The position numbers and the translations under genes are program-made. From contig NZ_CP081903.1 of the NCBI RefSeq assembly GCF_020091405.1, positions 3,658,501 to 3,722,500 on the forward strand: 64,000 bases of DNA, written 5' to 3'. Below, in pieces: positions 32,809-42,500 of the stretch. Under the pieces are notes generated by a model that saw only the letters and a list, made by a program, of their open reading frames with translations, ran no database searches and was not told the origin of the DNA. The stretch's first letter is position 1; each line of letters begins with the position of its first letter. Source of the DNA: Bacteroides cellulosilyticus. Lineage in GTDB: Bacteria > Bacteroidota > Bacteroidia > Bacteroidales > Bacteroidaceae.

Positions 32809-34713
32809 ATGAAGGAACTGCTATTACAAGCTATGCTTGATTCCGGTCATTCCGACGCTACTCCGTCCGATCTCTGCCGGTGGCTGGTATCCCTTACGGG
32901 GGAGCTTGCCACAGAACCGGGGAGTTTTGCCCCGCTGCTCTATCATACGCCCTGTCCCGGAGTACTTGAAGTGTGGCTGAGAGATGCTCCGGAGCAAACG
33001 GAAAGAAACGTGCTTCGTTACAGGCGTCTCTCTTTCCGTCCGCTTCCCCCGGTGTCCGCCCCTTCTCCTTCCGCCTCTGCCGACTGTAGGATTGCGGTGG
33101 AAGTGCTGCCTGCGAAACAAATATACATCGGTTTTCCTGTGTCCGAAATGGGGCTTGTGGGTGTTTCACCCGTTCTGGTAACTACAGGCGGATGGGTGAT
33201 ACCCTATGAGGCGCTCAGTCCGGTGCAGATAGGTCATTTGGACGCTGTTTATGCAGTGCTTACCCCTGCTTTGTCTGCCCGCCTGGATGGTGCCGGCTGT
33301 GTGGAACGGCACATGTCCGCCCCGTCTGGCCCTTATGAAGCTTTGTGGCAGGAGGTGGAAGGGCTGTTGGCGCGTTGCTTCCCTTCGGGTGGGGTAGTCT
33401 CCGGCTGTCCCCTTCACTTGTCACTCCGGCTGGCCGATGTACCTGCTCACCGTTTGCGGTGTATCGGGGCGGAACATAGCCAGATGCAGTTTGGCAGGTC
33501 GGCCGTAGAAACCGATCCCCGCACCGGCCTTTGCCGTTACGGTGCCTGTCTGCCCGGGCGGTGTCGTTCTCTTACCCTCACCATGCTTTATCCGAGGGGA
33601 CAACTGGATGCTGCCCGCCACCTCTTCAGTCTTTTCTCCCCACTGGCTTCTCTTATAGCCGTGATGCCTGTGGGCAACATGGACCGGTGGATAGCTTATG
33701 ATGCGGATGAGCGTGCCGCAGACCAACTGACGCAGGCGCTCTACACGCAGCCCGTCACGGATGTTCCTGCCGCTTTCAGGCTCTATTGCCTGGTGGTTCC
33801 TTCGGGAGAGGCAGCCGCTGCACTGATGGGGCGGCAACTATCGGTTCGCCTGCGCAGACTGGTGCTTTCCCTGGGATCTCTTTATGTGGGAGCCATTCCG
33901 TTGCATGCCGTCAGCTCCGGGGGCTTCGGCAGATACTTGCCTTCTGTGGCCTCGCGCTTGCTGGTGCAGATGGGTGGCATGCCGTGGATGCCCCGCCGTT
34001 TTGCTTCGCAGGACACCGACCTCATTGCCGGATTCTCTTGCTCACGTCCCTCGCAATGTTTCGAGTCTTTCAGTGCGGTCACTTTCTACAACCATCCTGC
34101 CCGGGGGGGCTGCTTCGACCTCTGTAAGGCTGAGGGGAAGTTCTCTCTGTTCTTTTCTTCGCGCTTCAGGAGGGCTTACGAACAGTTCCTGACCGACCAC
34201 CGTGATAGCCCTCCCCGGCGTTTGGTGGTTTATTGCCACCGGGATCTTCCGACGGCGGCTCTGCTGTCTTTGGTACGCTGGATGGTGCCGTATTCGGAAG
34301 CTGTGCCGGTGGTGCTGGCGCAAGTGCGGCGCACGTCGAGGGCTATGCTCCGTCACTATGCCCCCGATGCTCCCGGCTGTATGCCGCCTGCGGGAACTGT
34401 TCTGGGCCGCACCGATGATACTTTTCTTCTTTTCTGCCGTGATTTCAGACCGGCATCCGGTTCTTTACGTGCTTTTTATCCTTATCCGTTGGAGATCAGG
34501 CTCAACCACCTTTGTGCCGATGGCAGTCTTCAACCGTTGTCATCTGCCGAGGCGGACGGTGTGCTGGTGCAAGCCTTCCAGCTTGTCCGGGCCAATCCGG
34601 CGTGTGTGGACGGCAATCCTTTGCCCCTCGTACTGTCGCACACCGACCGCTTGTTGCGCTATCGTTGCCAGGAGTGGCAGCTTGAAATGGCGGACCGCAT
34701 TGCCATGGACTAA
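32809..34713 (+). CDS. Divergent prokaryotic Argonaute-like protein (MID-PIWI), catalytic tetrad incomplete
   Basis: I start this at 32809 (MKELLLQ), giving 634 residues. From residue ~225 it follows the pAgo MID-PIWI order: QFGRSAVETDPRTGLCRYG (the 'dpr-GL-yGP' entry to MID, 227-245), TLTMLYPRG, then a MID-like stretch VRLRRLVLSLGSLYVGAIPLH, VQMGGMPW (386-393; pAgo 'klGG-PW'), DLIAGFSCS (404-412; pAgo 'liiGiDvs', with Ser in place of the catalytic Asp), RRLVVYCHRDL (470-480; 'iviHrDG'), GTVLGRTDDTFLLF, and the PIWI-type end NPLPLVLSHTDRLLRY (603-618). The first catalytic Asp is absent, so no slicing is expected. The N-terminal ~220 residues are too short for full N and PAZ domains. Base composition is GC-rich. 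It follows an Rpn nuclease gene. Call by eye; moderately sure. Confidence 0.7.
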   Translation: MKELLLQAMLDSGHSDATPSDLCRWLVSLTGELATEPGSFAPLLYHTPCPGVLEVWLRDAPEQTERNVLRYRRLSFRPLPPVSAPSPSASADCRIAVEVLPAKQIYIGFPVSEMGLVGVSPVLVTTGGWVIPYEALSPVQIGHLDAVYAVLTPALSARLDGAGCVERHMSAPSGPYEALWQEVEGLLARCFPSGGVVSGCPLHLSLRLADVPAHRLRCIGAEHSQMQFGRSAVETDPRTGLCRYGACLPGRCRSLTLTMLYPRGQLDAARHLFSLFSPLASLIAVMPVGNMDRWIAYDADERAADQLTQALYTQPVTDVPAAFRLYCLVVPSGEAAAALMGRQLSVRLRRLVLSLGSLYVGAIPLHAVSSGGFGRYLPSVASRLLVQMGGMPWMPRRFASQDTDLIAGFSCSRPSQCFESFSAVTFYNHPARGGCFDLCKAEGKFSLFFSSRFRRAYEQFLTDHRDSPPRRLVVYCHRDLPTAALLSLVRWMVPYSEAVPVVLAQVRRTSRAMLRHYAPDAPGCMPPAGTVLGRTDDTFLLFCRDFRPASGSLRAFYPYPLEIRLNHLCADGSLQPLSSAEADGVLVQAFQLVRANPACVDGNPLPLVLSHTDRLLRYRCQEWQLEMADRIAMD

Positions 34714-34717
34714 AGTT

Positions 34718-34750
34718 CGTGGCAACGTGGCAACGTGGCAATTTGGCAAC
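34718..34750. repeat. 9-bp-period TGGCAACG repeat after the Argonaute-like gene
   Basis: GTGGCAACG repeats about three times, then TGGCAATTTGGCAACC. Its inverse complement matches the TTGCCA repeat inside the DUF3987 gene (29973-30003). A second mini-repeat, CAAAACGACG twice, lies at about 34759-34778. Confidence 0.7.
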
Positions 34751-34818
34751 CAACTGTGCAAAACGACGCAAAACGACGCAAAAATCACACACTTTTAAAA
34801 TCCCCTTTCTTTACAGCT

Positions 34819-34826
34819 TACCTTTG
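34819..34826 (+). promoter_or_regulatory. Bacteroides -7 promoter element (TACCTTTG)
   Basis: TACCTTTG fits the consensus. It would give a ~130-nt leader for the DUF6266 gene, so it probably drives DUF6266, the amidase and the smalltalk gene. Confidence 0.55.
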
Positions 34827-34961
34827 CTTCTGGCTGAACGGTAAAAGCTCCTGCATCGCCGTGCTGCTGCAGAGGCATCGTGCCTGTTTGCTGCTGCCTG
34901 CCTTCTTCAGCCCCTGAGACTTGGTCGCATTGACCGGTCCTGATCCCTAAAATATACGATA

Positions 34962-35684
34962 ATGGGAGAAATTAAAAGAGGAATCCTCGGCGGATTCAGT
35001 GGAAAAGTGGGTACCGTAGTGGGTAGTACCTGGAAAGATGTGAGCTATATGCGTGCGCTGGCCATCAGTGTCAGTAACCCCCGCACTCCGAAACAACAGA
35101 CGCAACGCGGCAAGTTTGCCATGAGCATGACTTTCCTGCGCGCCATCATTCCCTATGTTCGCATAGGCTATCATCCTTATGCCAAAGGGCGCACGGCTTT
35201 CAACGCGGCGATGTCCTACATCCTGCGCCATGCCATCACCGGTTCGGCGCCCCAGCTTGCTGTAGATTATGAACGTGTGCTGGTGGCCCGTGGCACCCTG
35301 ATGCCCGTCTTCAATGCTTCGGCTGCCTTGACCGGCGGCAAACTTACCCTGACGTGGAAGGATAACAGCAAGATGGGAGATGCTCTCTCTACTGACCAGG
35401 CGATGCCGCTGGTTTACAACAAGGAACGCGGCGAGGCCTATTACGACCTGGAAGCTGCCACCCGTGCCGACGGCACTGTGCAGTTGACGTTGCCCGACGG
35501 CTGGGAGGACGAGGCGCTGGCCGTTTATCTTGCTTTTCGTAGCGAAGACGGCAGCCGTGTCACCAACAGCAGTTGCCTGAAAGATGACGCTTACGAAGGC
35601 AACGGTTCGGGCGGCAATGCCGGAGGCGATGACAAACCGGGTGGCGGCTCGGGCGGCGGTCTGGATGAGAATCCGTTGGGATAA
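34962..35684 (+). CDS. DUF6266 family protein
   Basis: This 240-residue protein begins MGEIKRGILGGFSGKVGTVVG, the hallmark of DUF6266 proteins common on Bacteroides mobile islands. A middle beta-rich part follows (LTLTWKDNSKMGDALSTDQ in part, LVYNKERGEAYY) and a Gly/Asn/Asp-rich low-complexity tail (residues ~210-240). There is no signal peptide. The fold suggests a phage structural or virion-like origin, but the role is unknown. It precedes a phage-type amidase gene. Confidence 0.85.
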   Translation: MGEIKRGILGGFSGKVGTVVGSTWKDVSYMRALAISVSNPRTPKQQTQRGKFAMSMTFLRAIIPYVRIGYHPYAKGRTAFNAAMSYILRHAITGSAPQLAVDYERVLVARGTLMPVFNASAALTGGKLTLTWKDNSKMGDALSTDQAMPLVYNKERGEAYYDLEAATRADGTVQLTLPDGWEDEALAVYLAFRSEDGSRVTNSSCLKDDAYEGNGSGGNAGGDDKPGGGSGGGLDENPLG

Positions 35685-35767
35685 TCCCAAAAAGGGTAGG
35701 GTGCTGAATCCCGTCACTCTACCCCCTCATCATCCTATTACTTTATTACCCTATTATTTTTTTTATT

Positions 35768-36211
35768 ATGCGAAAGATAAACTACATCGTGGTGCATTGC
35801 AGCGCCACCCGGGAGGACTGTCCTTTTTCGGTAGAAGCCCTTCGTGCGGAACACCTGCGCCGCGGTTTCCGCGATATCGGTTACCACTATTATATCCGCC
35901 GTGACGGTACAGTGGCAAATACCCGTCCCATCACCCTTGTAGGGACGCATGTCAAGGGAATGAACGCTCACAGCATCGGCATCTGCTATGAAGGCGGACT
36001 GGACGCGCAAGGCAATCCGAAGGATACCCGTACGCCGGAACAGCGCAGTGTACTGCGTCTGCTGGTGCATCAGTTGCTGCGCCGCTTTCGGGGCGATGTG
36101 CGCGTTTGCGGGCATCGTGACCTCAGTCCGGACCTGAACGGTGACGGGGTGGTGGAGCCTGCGGAGTGGATGAAGGAGTGTCCGTGCTTTGAAGTGAGCC
36201 GTGAACTGTGA
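35768..36211 (+). CDS. N-acetylmuramoyl-L-alanine amidase (amidase_2, endolysin-like)
   Basis: This 147-residue zinc amidase cleaves the lactyl-amide bond of peptidoglycan. It starts INYIVVHCSATRED with the first zinc His, has GYHYYIRRDGTV, HVKGMNAHSIGICYEGG and ends with CGHRDLSPDLNGDGVVEPAEW, carrying the second zinc His and the typical endolysin end. There is no signal peptide, as in phage lysins that need a holin. It lies between DUF6266 and the smalltalk gene, an arrangement seen on Bacteroides islands. Confidence 0.94.
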   Translation: MRKINYIVVHCSATREDCPFSVEALRAEHLRRGFRDIGYHYYIRRDGTVANTRPITLVGTHVKGMNAHSIGICYEGGLDAQGNPKDTRTPEQRSVLRLLVHQLLRRFRGDVRVCGHRDLSPDLNGDGVVEPAEWMKECPCFEVSREL

Positions 36212-36249
36212 TTTTTCATTTTTCAACTATTAATTTAAAAATTACCGGA

Positions 36250-36258
36250 AAGGAGGTG
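36250..36258 (+). promoter_or_regulatory. Strong Shine-Dalgarno site (AAGGAGGTG)
   Basis: AAGGAGGTG lies 7 nt before the ATG at 36266, a near-perfect anti-SD match. Such sites are rare in Bacteroides, and it decides the start and frame of the small gene downstream. Confidence 0.85.
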
Positions 36259-36265
36259 TTTGATA

Positions 36266-36367
36266 ATGGCAATCAAGAAATCTGTTTGGAGTATGATCCT
36301 GAAGGTGGCTGTGGCGGTGGTTACGGCGATAGCGGGTGTGCTGGGAGTTCATGCGATGACGATGTAA
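36266..36367 (+). CDS. Smalltalk-family small membrane protein (33 residues)
   Basis: This frame encodes 33 residues: a basic start (MAIKKSVWSMI), one transmembrane helix (LKVAVAVVTAIAGVLGV) and a short end HAMTM. It fits the 'smalltalk protein' family found beside amidase genes in Bacteroides. An overlapping 76-codon frame (36208-36438) is Gly-rich and has no support. The single helix next to a lysin-type amidase suggests a holin-like or membrane-anchoring role; this is inference. A terminator follows. Confidence 0.8.
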   Translation: MAIKKSVWSMILKVAVAVVTAIAGVLGVHAMTM

Positions 36368-36379
36368 TGCCATCCACGG

Positions 36380-36417
36380 GGTGCGTCAAGATTCACTTTT
36401 TTGGCGCACCTTTTTAT
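36380..36417 (+). terminator. Terminator after the smalltalk gene
   Basis: GGTGCGTC (36380-36387) pairs with GGCGCACC (36403-36410, one G-T pair), followed by five T. Confidence 0.85.
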
Positions 36418-36453
36418 TATTTGATTTTAGAAATCTAAAAAAACTAACACGAT

Positions 36454-39400
36454 ATGAATAAGAAAATTATAACTATGCTGGCTTTGCTGCTGGTTCCTTT
36501 CATCGGGACTTTCGGCCAGCACATGCCTTTGCTCAATGTTCCCAGTCCTGAAATTGCGGGGTTGGGGGAGTACGGCACGGTTCCTGTAGGGTTGTATACC
36601 GGAGTTCCCGACATATCCGTTCCGCTGCACGAAATGCAGGCGGGCGGACAGTCGTTTCCCATTACGGCCAATTATCATCTGTCATCGGTGAAGCCTCAGT
36701 TGCAGGAAGGCTGTCTGGCTTTGGGCTGGAGCCTGCAGACTGGCGGATATATCAGCCGTTCCGTCAACGGGATGTATGACGAGAAGATGCATGCCGATGG
36801 GTATGCTCCCGGCTATTATGCCAATGCGTATCGCCTGAAGGGAATGACGAATGAGCAGTTCACTGCCGCTACCAAGCGTATCCGGTCCGATGTCGGTAAG
36901 GAGGATTATTATGAACTGGCGGCGGATGAATTCTCTTTCAGCTTCTTCGGATACACGGGCACCTTTTATTATAATGAGGATGGCGGCTGGACGGTGATTT
37001 CCGACCAGGACATCCGGGTGGAGTTCAATCCGGCGGACGGAGAGGAATTTGTAAAACTGGATGGTTTGCGTCCCGAGATCGAACATGGTTCTTGGGGAGT
37101 GCAAGACTATAATGACCGCTTCTTCAACAAATTTACCTTGGTCACTCCCGACGGATGCTGTTACGAATTTGGTGGAATCAATGCCACGGAATACAGCATC
37201 TCGTACTACAACCGCAATAACAGCGACCTGATAGCCACTACTTGGCAGTTGTCGAAGATCGTAACCCCTGACAACCGCACCGTCACTTACCACTATGAGG
37301 CTACCGATCTGCTTTGCGACCTGAAATATGTGCCCCAGGCCAAGACTCTTTATAATGCGCCGTGCACTCCGCATAACCCGAGTAGAGGCAGGGATGCCAT
37401 GACAGGTTTTCTTATCATGCCTGTCCGTCTGGCAGGGATCTCGACGCCCGACGAGGAGATCTCATTTGATTACTTTGAAGATCTGGCTTACAGCAGCCAC
37501 TTCTGGGCCGCTGCCCTTGGCTGGAATGTGGACGAGTATTATCCGGAGGATATTTACCATCCCGCTCAGGAATTTGAAAGGAGGCAATTCTCCTTGTTCA
37601 TGCACACCACCCTTGATTATACAACTTCCCCGCTATTGCAGCAAAGTATTCAGAAAAACCTGAAACACAGTACTCTGCATCGTATTGGCATCCGGAGCAA
37701 GAACAGTGCCGTCTGTGCCCGGAGCGTCTATTTCGACTACACTTTTAAGAATCGCAGGAAACTCGCGCTGGTTGCCTTGCGCGAGGGCGTTCCGGCATTG
37801 ATTCCCGACTATGTGTCGGCACCCGGCAAGCTTGTCTTGCGCGGTTACAAGGTTCCGGTTTCACCTGCGCCCGGTAAAGATCCGGAGTATAAGTTTGCCT
37901 ATAATACGGAAAGACCGATGCCGACCAGCTATACCAACCCTGAAACCGATTACTGGGGGTATTATGTGGGCAGCAATGTTTCTTTTTCCGCGATACCTCA
38001 ATTTAAGAAACCGACTCCGAGCCTGATATTCAGTCAGTCGGATGTGCTGACGGAAATTACTTACCCCACAGGCGCGAAGAGCCGTTTTGAGTATGTACTG
38101 AACAACTACTCCAAGATAGTGGACATCACGCACACACGATTGGACAATCAGTTGGGCAATGCGGGTGGTCTGAGGGTGGCTGCCGTGAGTCGGCACGACC
38201 GCAACGGTGTTTTGCTGGATAAAAAGAAATACTATTATGCGGAGGATAGAAAAGCCGGAAGCGCAAGCAGCGGTATATTGAGGGAGGCTCCTGTCTATGA
38301 AATAATCTATACTGCTTCCGAAGACGTCATATTGAAACAACAATCGGAGGGAGGCTATTTTGCTTCGGTCACTAATCAGAATTCTCCGGTTGTGGGTTAT
38401 TCGTGCGTCATCGAAGAAACGTTGGATTCCGTCGGGCACTCGAAAGGCTACATCAAACGTCGCTATAGCAATTATGGTACCGACCTCTATGGTATGACTC
38501 ATTTTGACGAACCTGCTCTGTATTCCAATGCGGGAGGCGAATCGGTCGTGAAACCCTTCACCAGCCGCTCTGCAGAACGGGGGAAATTACTGTCGGAAGA
38601 ATTTTACAATAATAGTGATAAGTTGCTGAAAAAGAAGGTACAGCATTATAAAACGGTGAACTCCGGCGAGTTCAGGAGTGCCCACCAGACTGTTGCTTTT
38701 TTTTGTACAGACCTTGACTACGAGAGTTTCTCTTATGCTTGCATAGGCACATTGACTCGCGTCTATACCCATAGTTATCTGCCGGACTCCATTGCCGAGA
38801 CGGTGTACCCTTCGGAAGGAAACGTCCCGGGCTACAACGTTGAACGTACCTTCTCTTATAACAATCACAAATTGCTGAAACAAGAAAAAACTCTGACCAG
38901 CAAAGGAGGTAGCCACACGGTGGGTTACACGTATCCTGCCGACCATAGCAATTATCAGTGGATGGTGGATGCTCACCTGTTGTCTCCGGTGGTGGAAAAG
39001 ACTACAGTGGAGGGTGGAAAGTCGCTGAAAGAAACCTATACATACGGTTACCGGAATCAGGGTTCCCGGTATATGCCTTATGTGAAAAGTACCGGTCACC
39101 GATTTGACGCTTTGAGCAGCCGCACCGACTATCTGGTAGATAAAACAGATGCGTATGCCAATCCGGTGGTTACCGTAAGCCGGGGAGTCAGCAGCGTCTT
39201 GCTCTGGAGCTATGAGGGCAGGCAACTCATTGCCCGGATAGAGAATGCCACCTACGGCAAGGTGATGTCGCTGCTGGGTAAATCTCCCGAAAGTTTCTCC
39301 ACAGCAAGCAAGCCGGATAACACCGCTTACAGACTGATAGAAGATATCCGGCACCGGCTGCCTAAAGCCCTGGTGATAATTTATAAATATACCCCCGGAA

Positions 39401-39555
39401 TGCAACTGGAATCAGTCACTTCACCTGCCGGGCAGACGGTATTTTATAAATATGATTATCTGGACCGGCTGCGCGAAGAGTATTTCTATGATCAGCCTTC
39501 CGGTTTGCTCCGGAGGAAACTCCTCAATGTATATGACTACCATTATCAGCACTGA
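36454..39555 (+). CDS. Secreted Rhs/YD-repeat-like protein, partner of the full-length Rhs gene
   Basis: This 1033-residue exported protein has a signal peptide (ending FGQ), an N-terminal conserved part (ALGWSLQTGGYISRSVNGMYD, residues ~85-105) like the start of Bacteroidetes Rhs-associated proteins, and many YD-type strands (for example ITYPTGAKSRFEYVLNNYS, YTYPADHSNYQW), ending with FYKYDYLDRLREEYFYDQ. No toxin tip or Rhs core (PFGG) is present. It sits 25 nt before the Rhs gene at 39581 and probably forms a shell or delivery partner with it, which is inference. Confidence 0.82.
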   Translation: MNKKIITMLALLLVPFIGTFGQHMPLLNVPSPEIAGLGEYGTVPVGLYTGVPDISVPLHEMQAGGQSFPITANYHLSSVKPQLQEGCLALGWSLQTGGYISRSVNGMYDEKMHADGYAPGYYANAYRLKGMTNEQFTAATKRIRSDVGKEDYYELAADEFSFSFFGYTGTFYYNEDGGWTVISDQDIRVEFNPADGEEFVKLDGLRPEIEHGSWGVQDYNDRFFNKFTLVTPDGCCYEFGGINATEYSISYYNRNNSDLIATTWQLSKIVTPDNRTVTYHYEATDLLCDLKYVPQAKTLYNAPCTPHNPSRGRDAMTGFLIMPVRLAGISTPDEEISFDYFEDLAYSSHFWAAALGWNVDEYYPEDIYHPAQEFERRQFSLFMHTTLDYTTSPLLQQSIQKNLKHSTLHRIGIRSKNSAVCARSVYFDYTFKNRRKLALVALREGVPALIPDYVSAPGKLVLRGYKVPVSPAPGKDPEYKFAYNTERPMPTSYTNPETDYWGYYVGSNVSFSAIPQFKKPTPSLIFSQSDVLTEITYPTGAKSRFEYVLNNYSKIVDITHTRLDNQLGNAGGLRVAAVSRHDRNGVLLDKKKYYYAEDRKAGSASSGILREAPVYEIIYTASEDVILKQQSEGGYFASVTNQNSPVVGYSCVIEETLDSVGHSKGYIKRRYSNYGTDLYGMTHFDEPALYSNAGGESVVKPFTSRSAERGKLLSEEFYNNSDKLLKKKVQHYKTVNSGEFRSAHQTVAFFCTDLDYESFSYACIGTLTRVYTHSYLPDSIAETVYPSEGNVPGYNVERTFSYNNHKLLKQEKTLTSKGGSHTVGYTYPADHSNYQWMVDAHLLSPVVEKTTVEGGKSLKETYTYGYRNQGSRYMPYVKSTGHRFDALSSRTDYLVDKTDAYANPVVTVSRGVSSVLLWSYEGRQLIARIENATYGKVMSLLGKSPESFSTASKPDNTAYRLIEDIRHRLPKALVIIYKYTPGMQLESVTSPAGQTVFYKYDYLDRLREEYFYDQPSGLLRRKLLNVYDYHYQH

Positions 39556-39580
39556 TTTACTAAAACATAGAATGAGAATT

Positions 39581-42500
39581 ATGAAAACAAGATATTATTA
39601 TTTGATTCTCCTGTTGCTATTGTGCCTGCCGCAGATGCTGCATGCGCAGAATACGCCGGTCAAGCCGGTAGAACCCAATGAAGAGTTGCATGCGGGCGCT
39701 TCCGTAACCAAACGGCTGGCGTATCATGATGCCGGGGAGAATACGACCAACTATTACCGTTTCCTGACCACGGAACCTCTGTTGTTTCAATTTGATTTTT
39801 CCAACTTTGCTTATAATCAGGGATGGGGCGATCCTTTGCCCCAGACTACGATAGCCCTTAGTTGCAATCTGGCGGGGGAGAGTTCGGATGTTCTTCCACA
39901 TCTTTTCCTTTTGAATGTGGACGGAAAAACCGGGCAGTTCCTGACGTCTTCGGGAAGTAAGCCTATGGAGTTGCCGGCCGGCAGCTATCAGTTTACGTTT
40001 ACCGGGCATAAGATAGGTGGCATACACCCTTTGCAATCCCAGACTGCCTCCCCTTTTACTTCTGAAATTCCTCCGGCCACTTATTTCTTCGATTTGCACA
40101 TCACCACGGAAGTTCCGCCTGCCCCCGTTGTTCCGGAACCTGATCCTGATGATGCGGCTTTGCCGGCTATTCCATCCCCCAACTCTGAGGCGCTTGTCGC
40201 CTTGCCGGCATCTGCCGGAGTGAACAGCGTATGCTTGTTCGCCAGCAGGGATGGAAGTGGAACAAAGGGAGATCTCACCGTAAACTATGCTGATGACCTG
40301 GGGCGCAACATTGAGACTGCCCGGAGAGGCTGTATTGCGCAAGGCAGGAATCTGGTTAGTTTGCAGGAATACGACTCCTGGGGAAGAAAGGGCAACATCT
40401 GGCTTGAAGCGGCGAAGGATACCACGGCGGGAGCCTACCTATCGCCCGCACAGTGCAAGACGTTGGCTGCATGCACCAACGGCGGTGATTCGCGCCCCTA
40501 TACGGAAACCGTCTACGAGGAGTCTCCGCTGGACCGTCCTATCCGCCAATATGGTCCCGGTCAGGACTGGAAATCCAAGGGGAAAGCGGTAAGCAGCGTA
40601 TATACCTCGAACAGTGAATTTGCCGGTGAGCTGCATTGCATGAAGTTTGCCGCGGGTGAAAAAACAGATGCCGGAATGATGGTAACCGCTACCGGATATT
40701 ATGACGGGGGTAGTCTGCAAGTAGTAAAGACCAGCGATGAGGACGGGAAAGCTCAAATTGAATTTACCGACCGGAGCGGGAACAGGGTTCTGTTGAGGCA
40801 GATGGAACTTAAAGCGGGCAAGCAGGTGTATTATGATACCTATTATATATATGACGCTACCGGGAACCTTCGCGCGGTGTTGCCTCCCGAACTTTCGGCA
40901 AAGGCTCCGGTGACGGGTGGCCTGGCGAAGGTGGAACTCGACAGGTATGCTTACCTCTACGCTTATGACAACTTCCGCCGGCTCTCGGACCGTAAGCTGC
41001 CCGGTGCGGACTGGGAACGTTTCATGTACGATGACGGTGACCGTCTGGTTGCTTCGCAGGACGGCAATCTCCGCAAGGCGGGGAAGTGGAAGTTTATGAT
41101 TTCCGACAAGTTCGACAGGGTGTGTTTGGAAGGTGTGTGTACGAGTTGCCTGTTTGTGATAGACATGCAGCACCGGGATGTGCACGCTTCTTGTGAGTAT
41201 ATCGGGAAGAAGGGGGAATATCACGGCTATGACCTTATCGGTGTTGGCTTAGGTTCCCCTGTCTTTTGTAAAGTAAGCTATTATGATAATTACCGCTTCC
41301 TTGACGATGGTCTGCTGCCGGCGGGTGGAACGAAAGATCCTTTGGCTTATGCACCGGGAACGGGATATGGTGAGAAGTATGTCAGTGCCAAGGGGAGCCT
41401 GACGGGGACGCTTACGGCACGGATAGGGGCTTCGGACGTGCTTTCGGGTACGACTTCGGCTTTAGGCACGATTTCGGATATGCTTTCGGCCAGTGCTTTT
41501 TATTATGATGCCCGTGGCCGTTTGATTCAATCCCATTGCGGGAATCATCTGAGCGGCTTTGAATCGGACTACACGTCTTATAACTTCAGCGGCCAGCCTG
41601 TAAAACAGTTGCATGTGCATTCCGCACCTGGCAAGGCTTCTTTGAGCGAACAGTATGCTTATACGTATGATGAATCGGGCTTGCCTCTGTTGGTTAAACA
41701 TCGGCTGGGGAATGGGGCGGAAATAACTCTGTCTAATAAGGGTTATGACTCGTTGGGGCGTTTGTATCAGGAGAAGCGCAACGGTCATTCTTCTTTGCAG
41801 TCTGAGTATGTCTATAATGTTCGTTCCTGGCTTACCGACATTGTGGGGCAGCGTTTCTCCCAAAACCTGTACTATAATACGGACGGGCTGAATGGCACGA
41901 AATGTTATAACGGGAATATCAGTAGCATGAGATGGAAATCCGGTACTGAAAGCAACCTCCGTGCCTATACTTTCACTTACGATCCTCTGAACCGTCTGCA
42001 GGCTGCGTTCTATGGTGAAGGCAATTCCGGTTTCGGTAATCTGAACGGTTTCACCGAAGAGGTGACGGGCTATGACAAGAACGGCAATATCCTGGGACTG
42101 AAGCGTTACGGGCAGACGGGTACGGACACTTACGGCTTGATTGACAACCTTACAATGACGCTGAGCGGCAACCAGCTGCTGTCTGTTAATGATGCCGCTA
42201 CCGCTTCGGCCTACAATAACGTTTTTGAGTTCAAGGACGGTGCCAAAGTATCATCCGAGTATGCTTATGACCTGAATGGAAATTTAACGAAAGATTTAAA
42301 TAAGAAAATCACTGGTATTCAATATAATTACTTAAATTTGCCCAGTCAGGTTACATTCACCGATGGCAACACGACAACCTATACTTATGATGCGGACGGA
42401 ACGAAACTCCGCACTGTGCATAAGATAGGCGGCACTACCACCACGACTGATTACTGTGGCAATGTGATCTATGAAAACGGTACGGCTAAGTGTCTGTTGA

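Noticed and set aside
36208..36438. 76-codon frame overlapping the amidase stop and the small membrane peptide
   Set aside because: It is Gly/Cys-rich without a family match and reads the Shine-Dalgarno region as coding; the 33-residue frame at 36266 has the ribosome site and the membrane helix.
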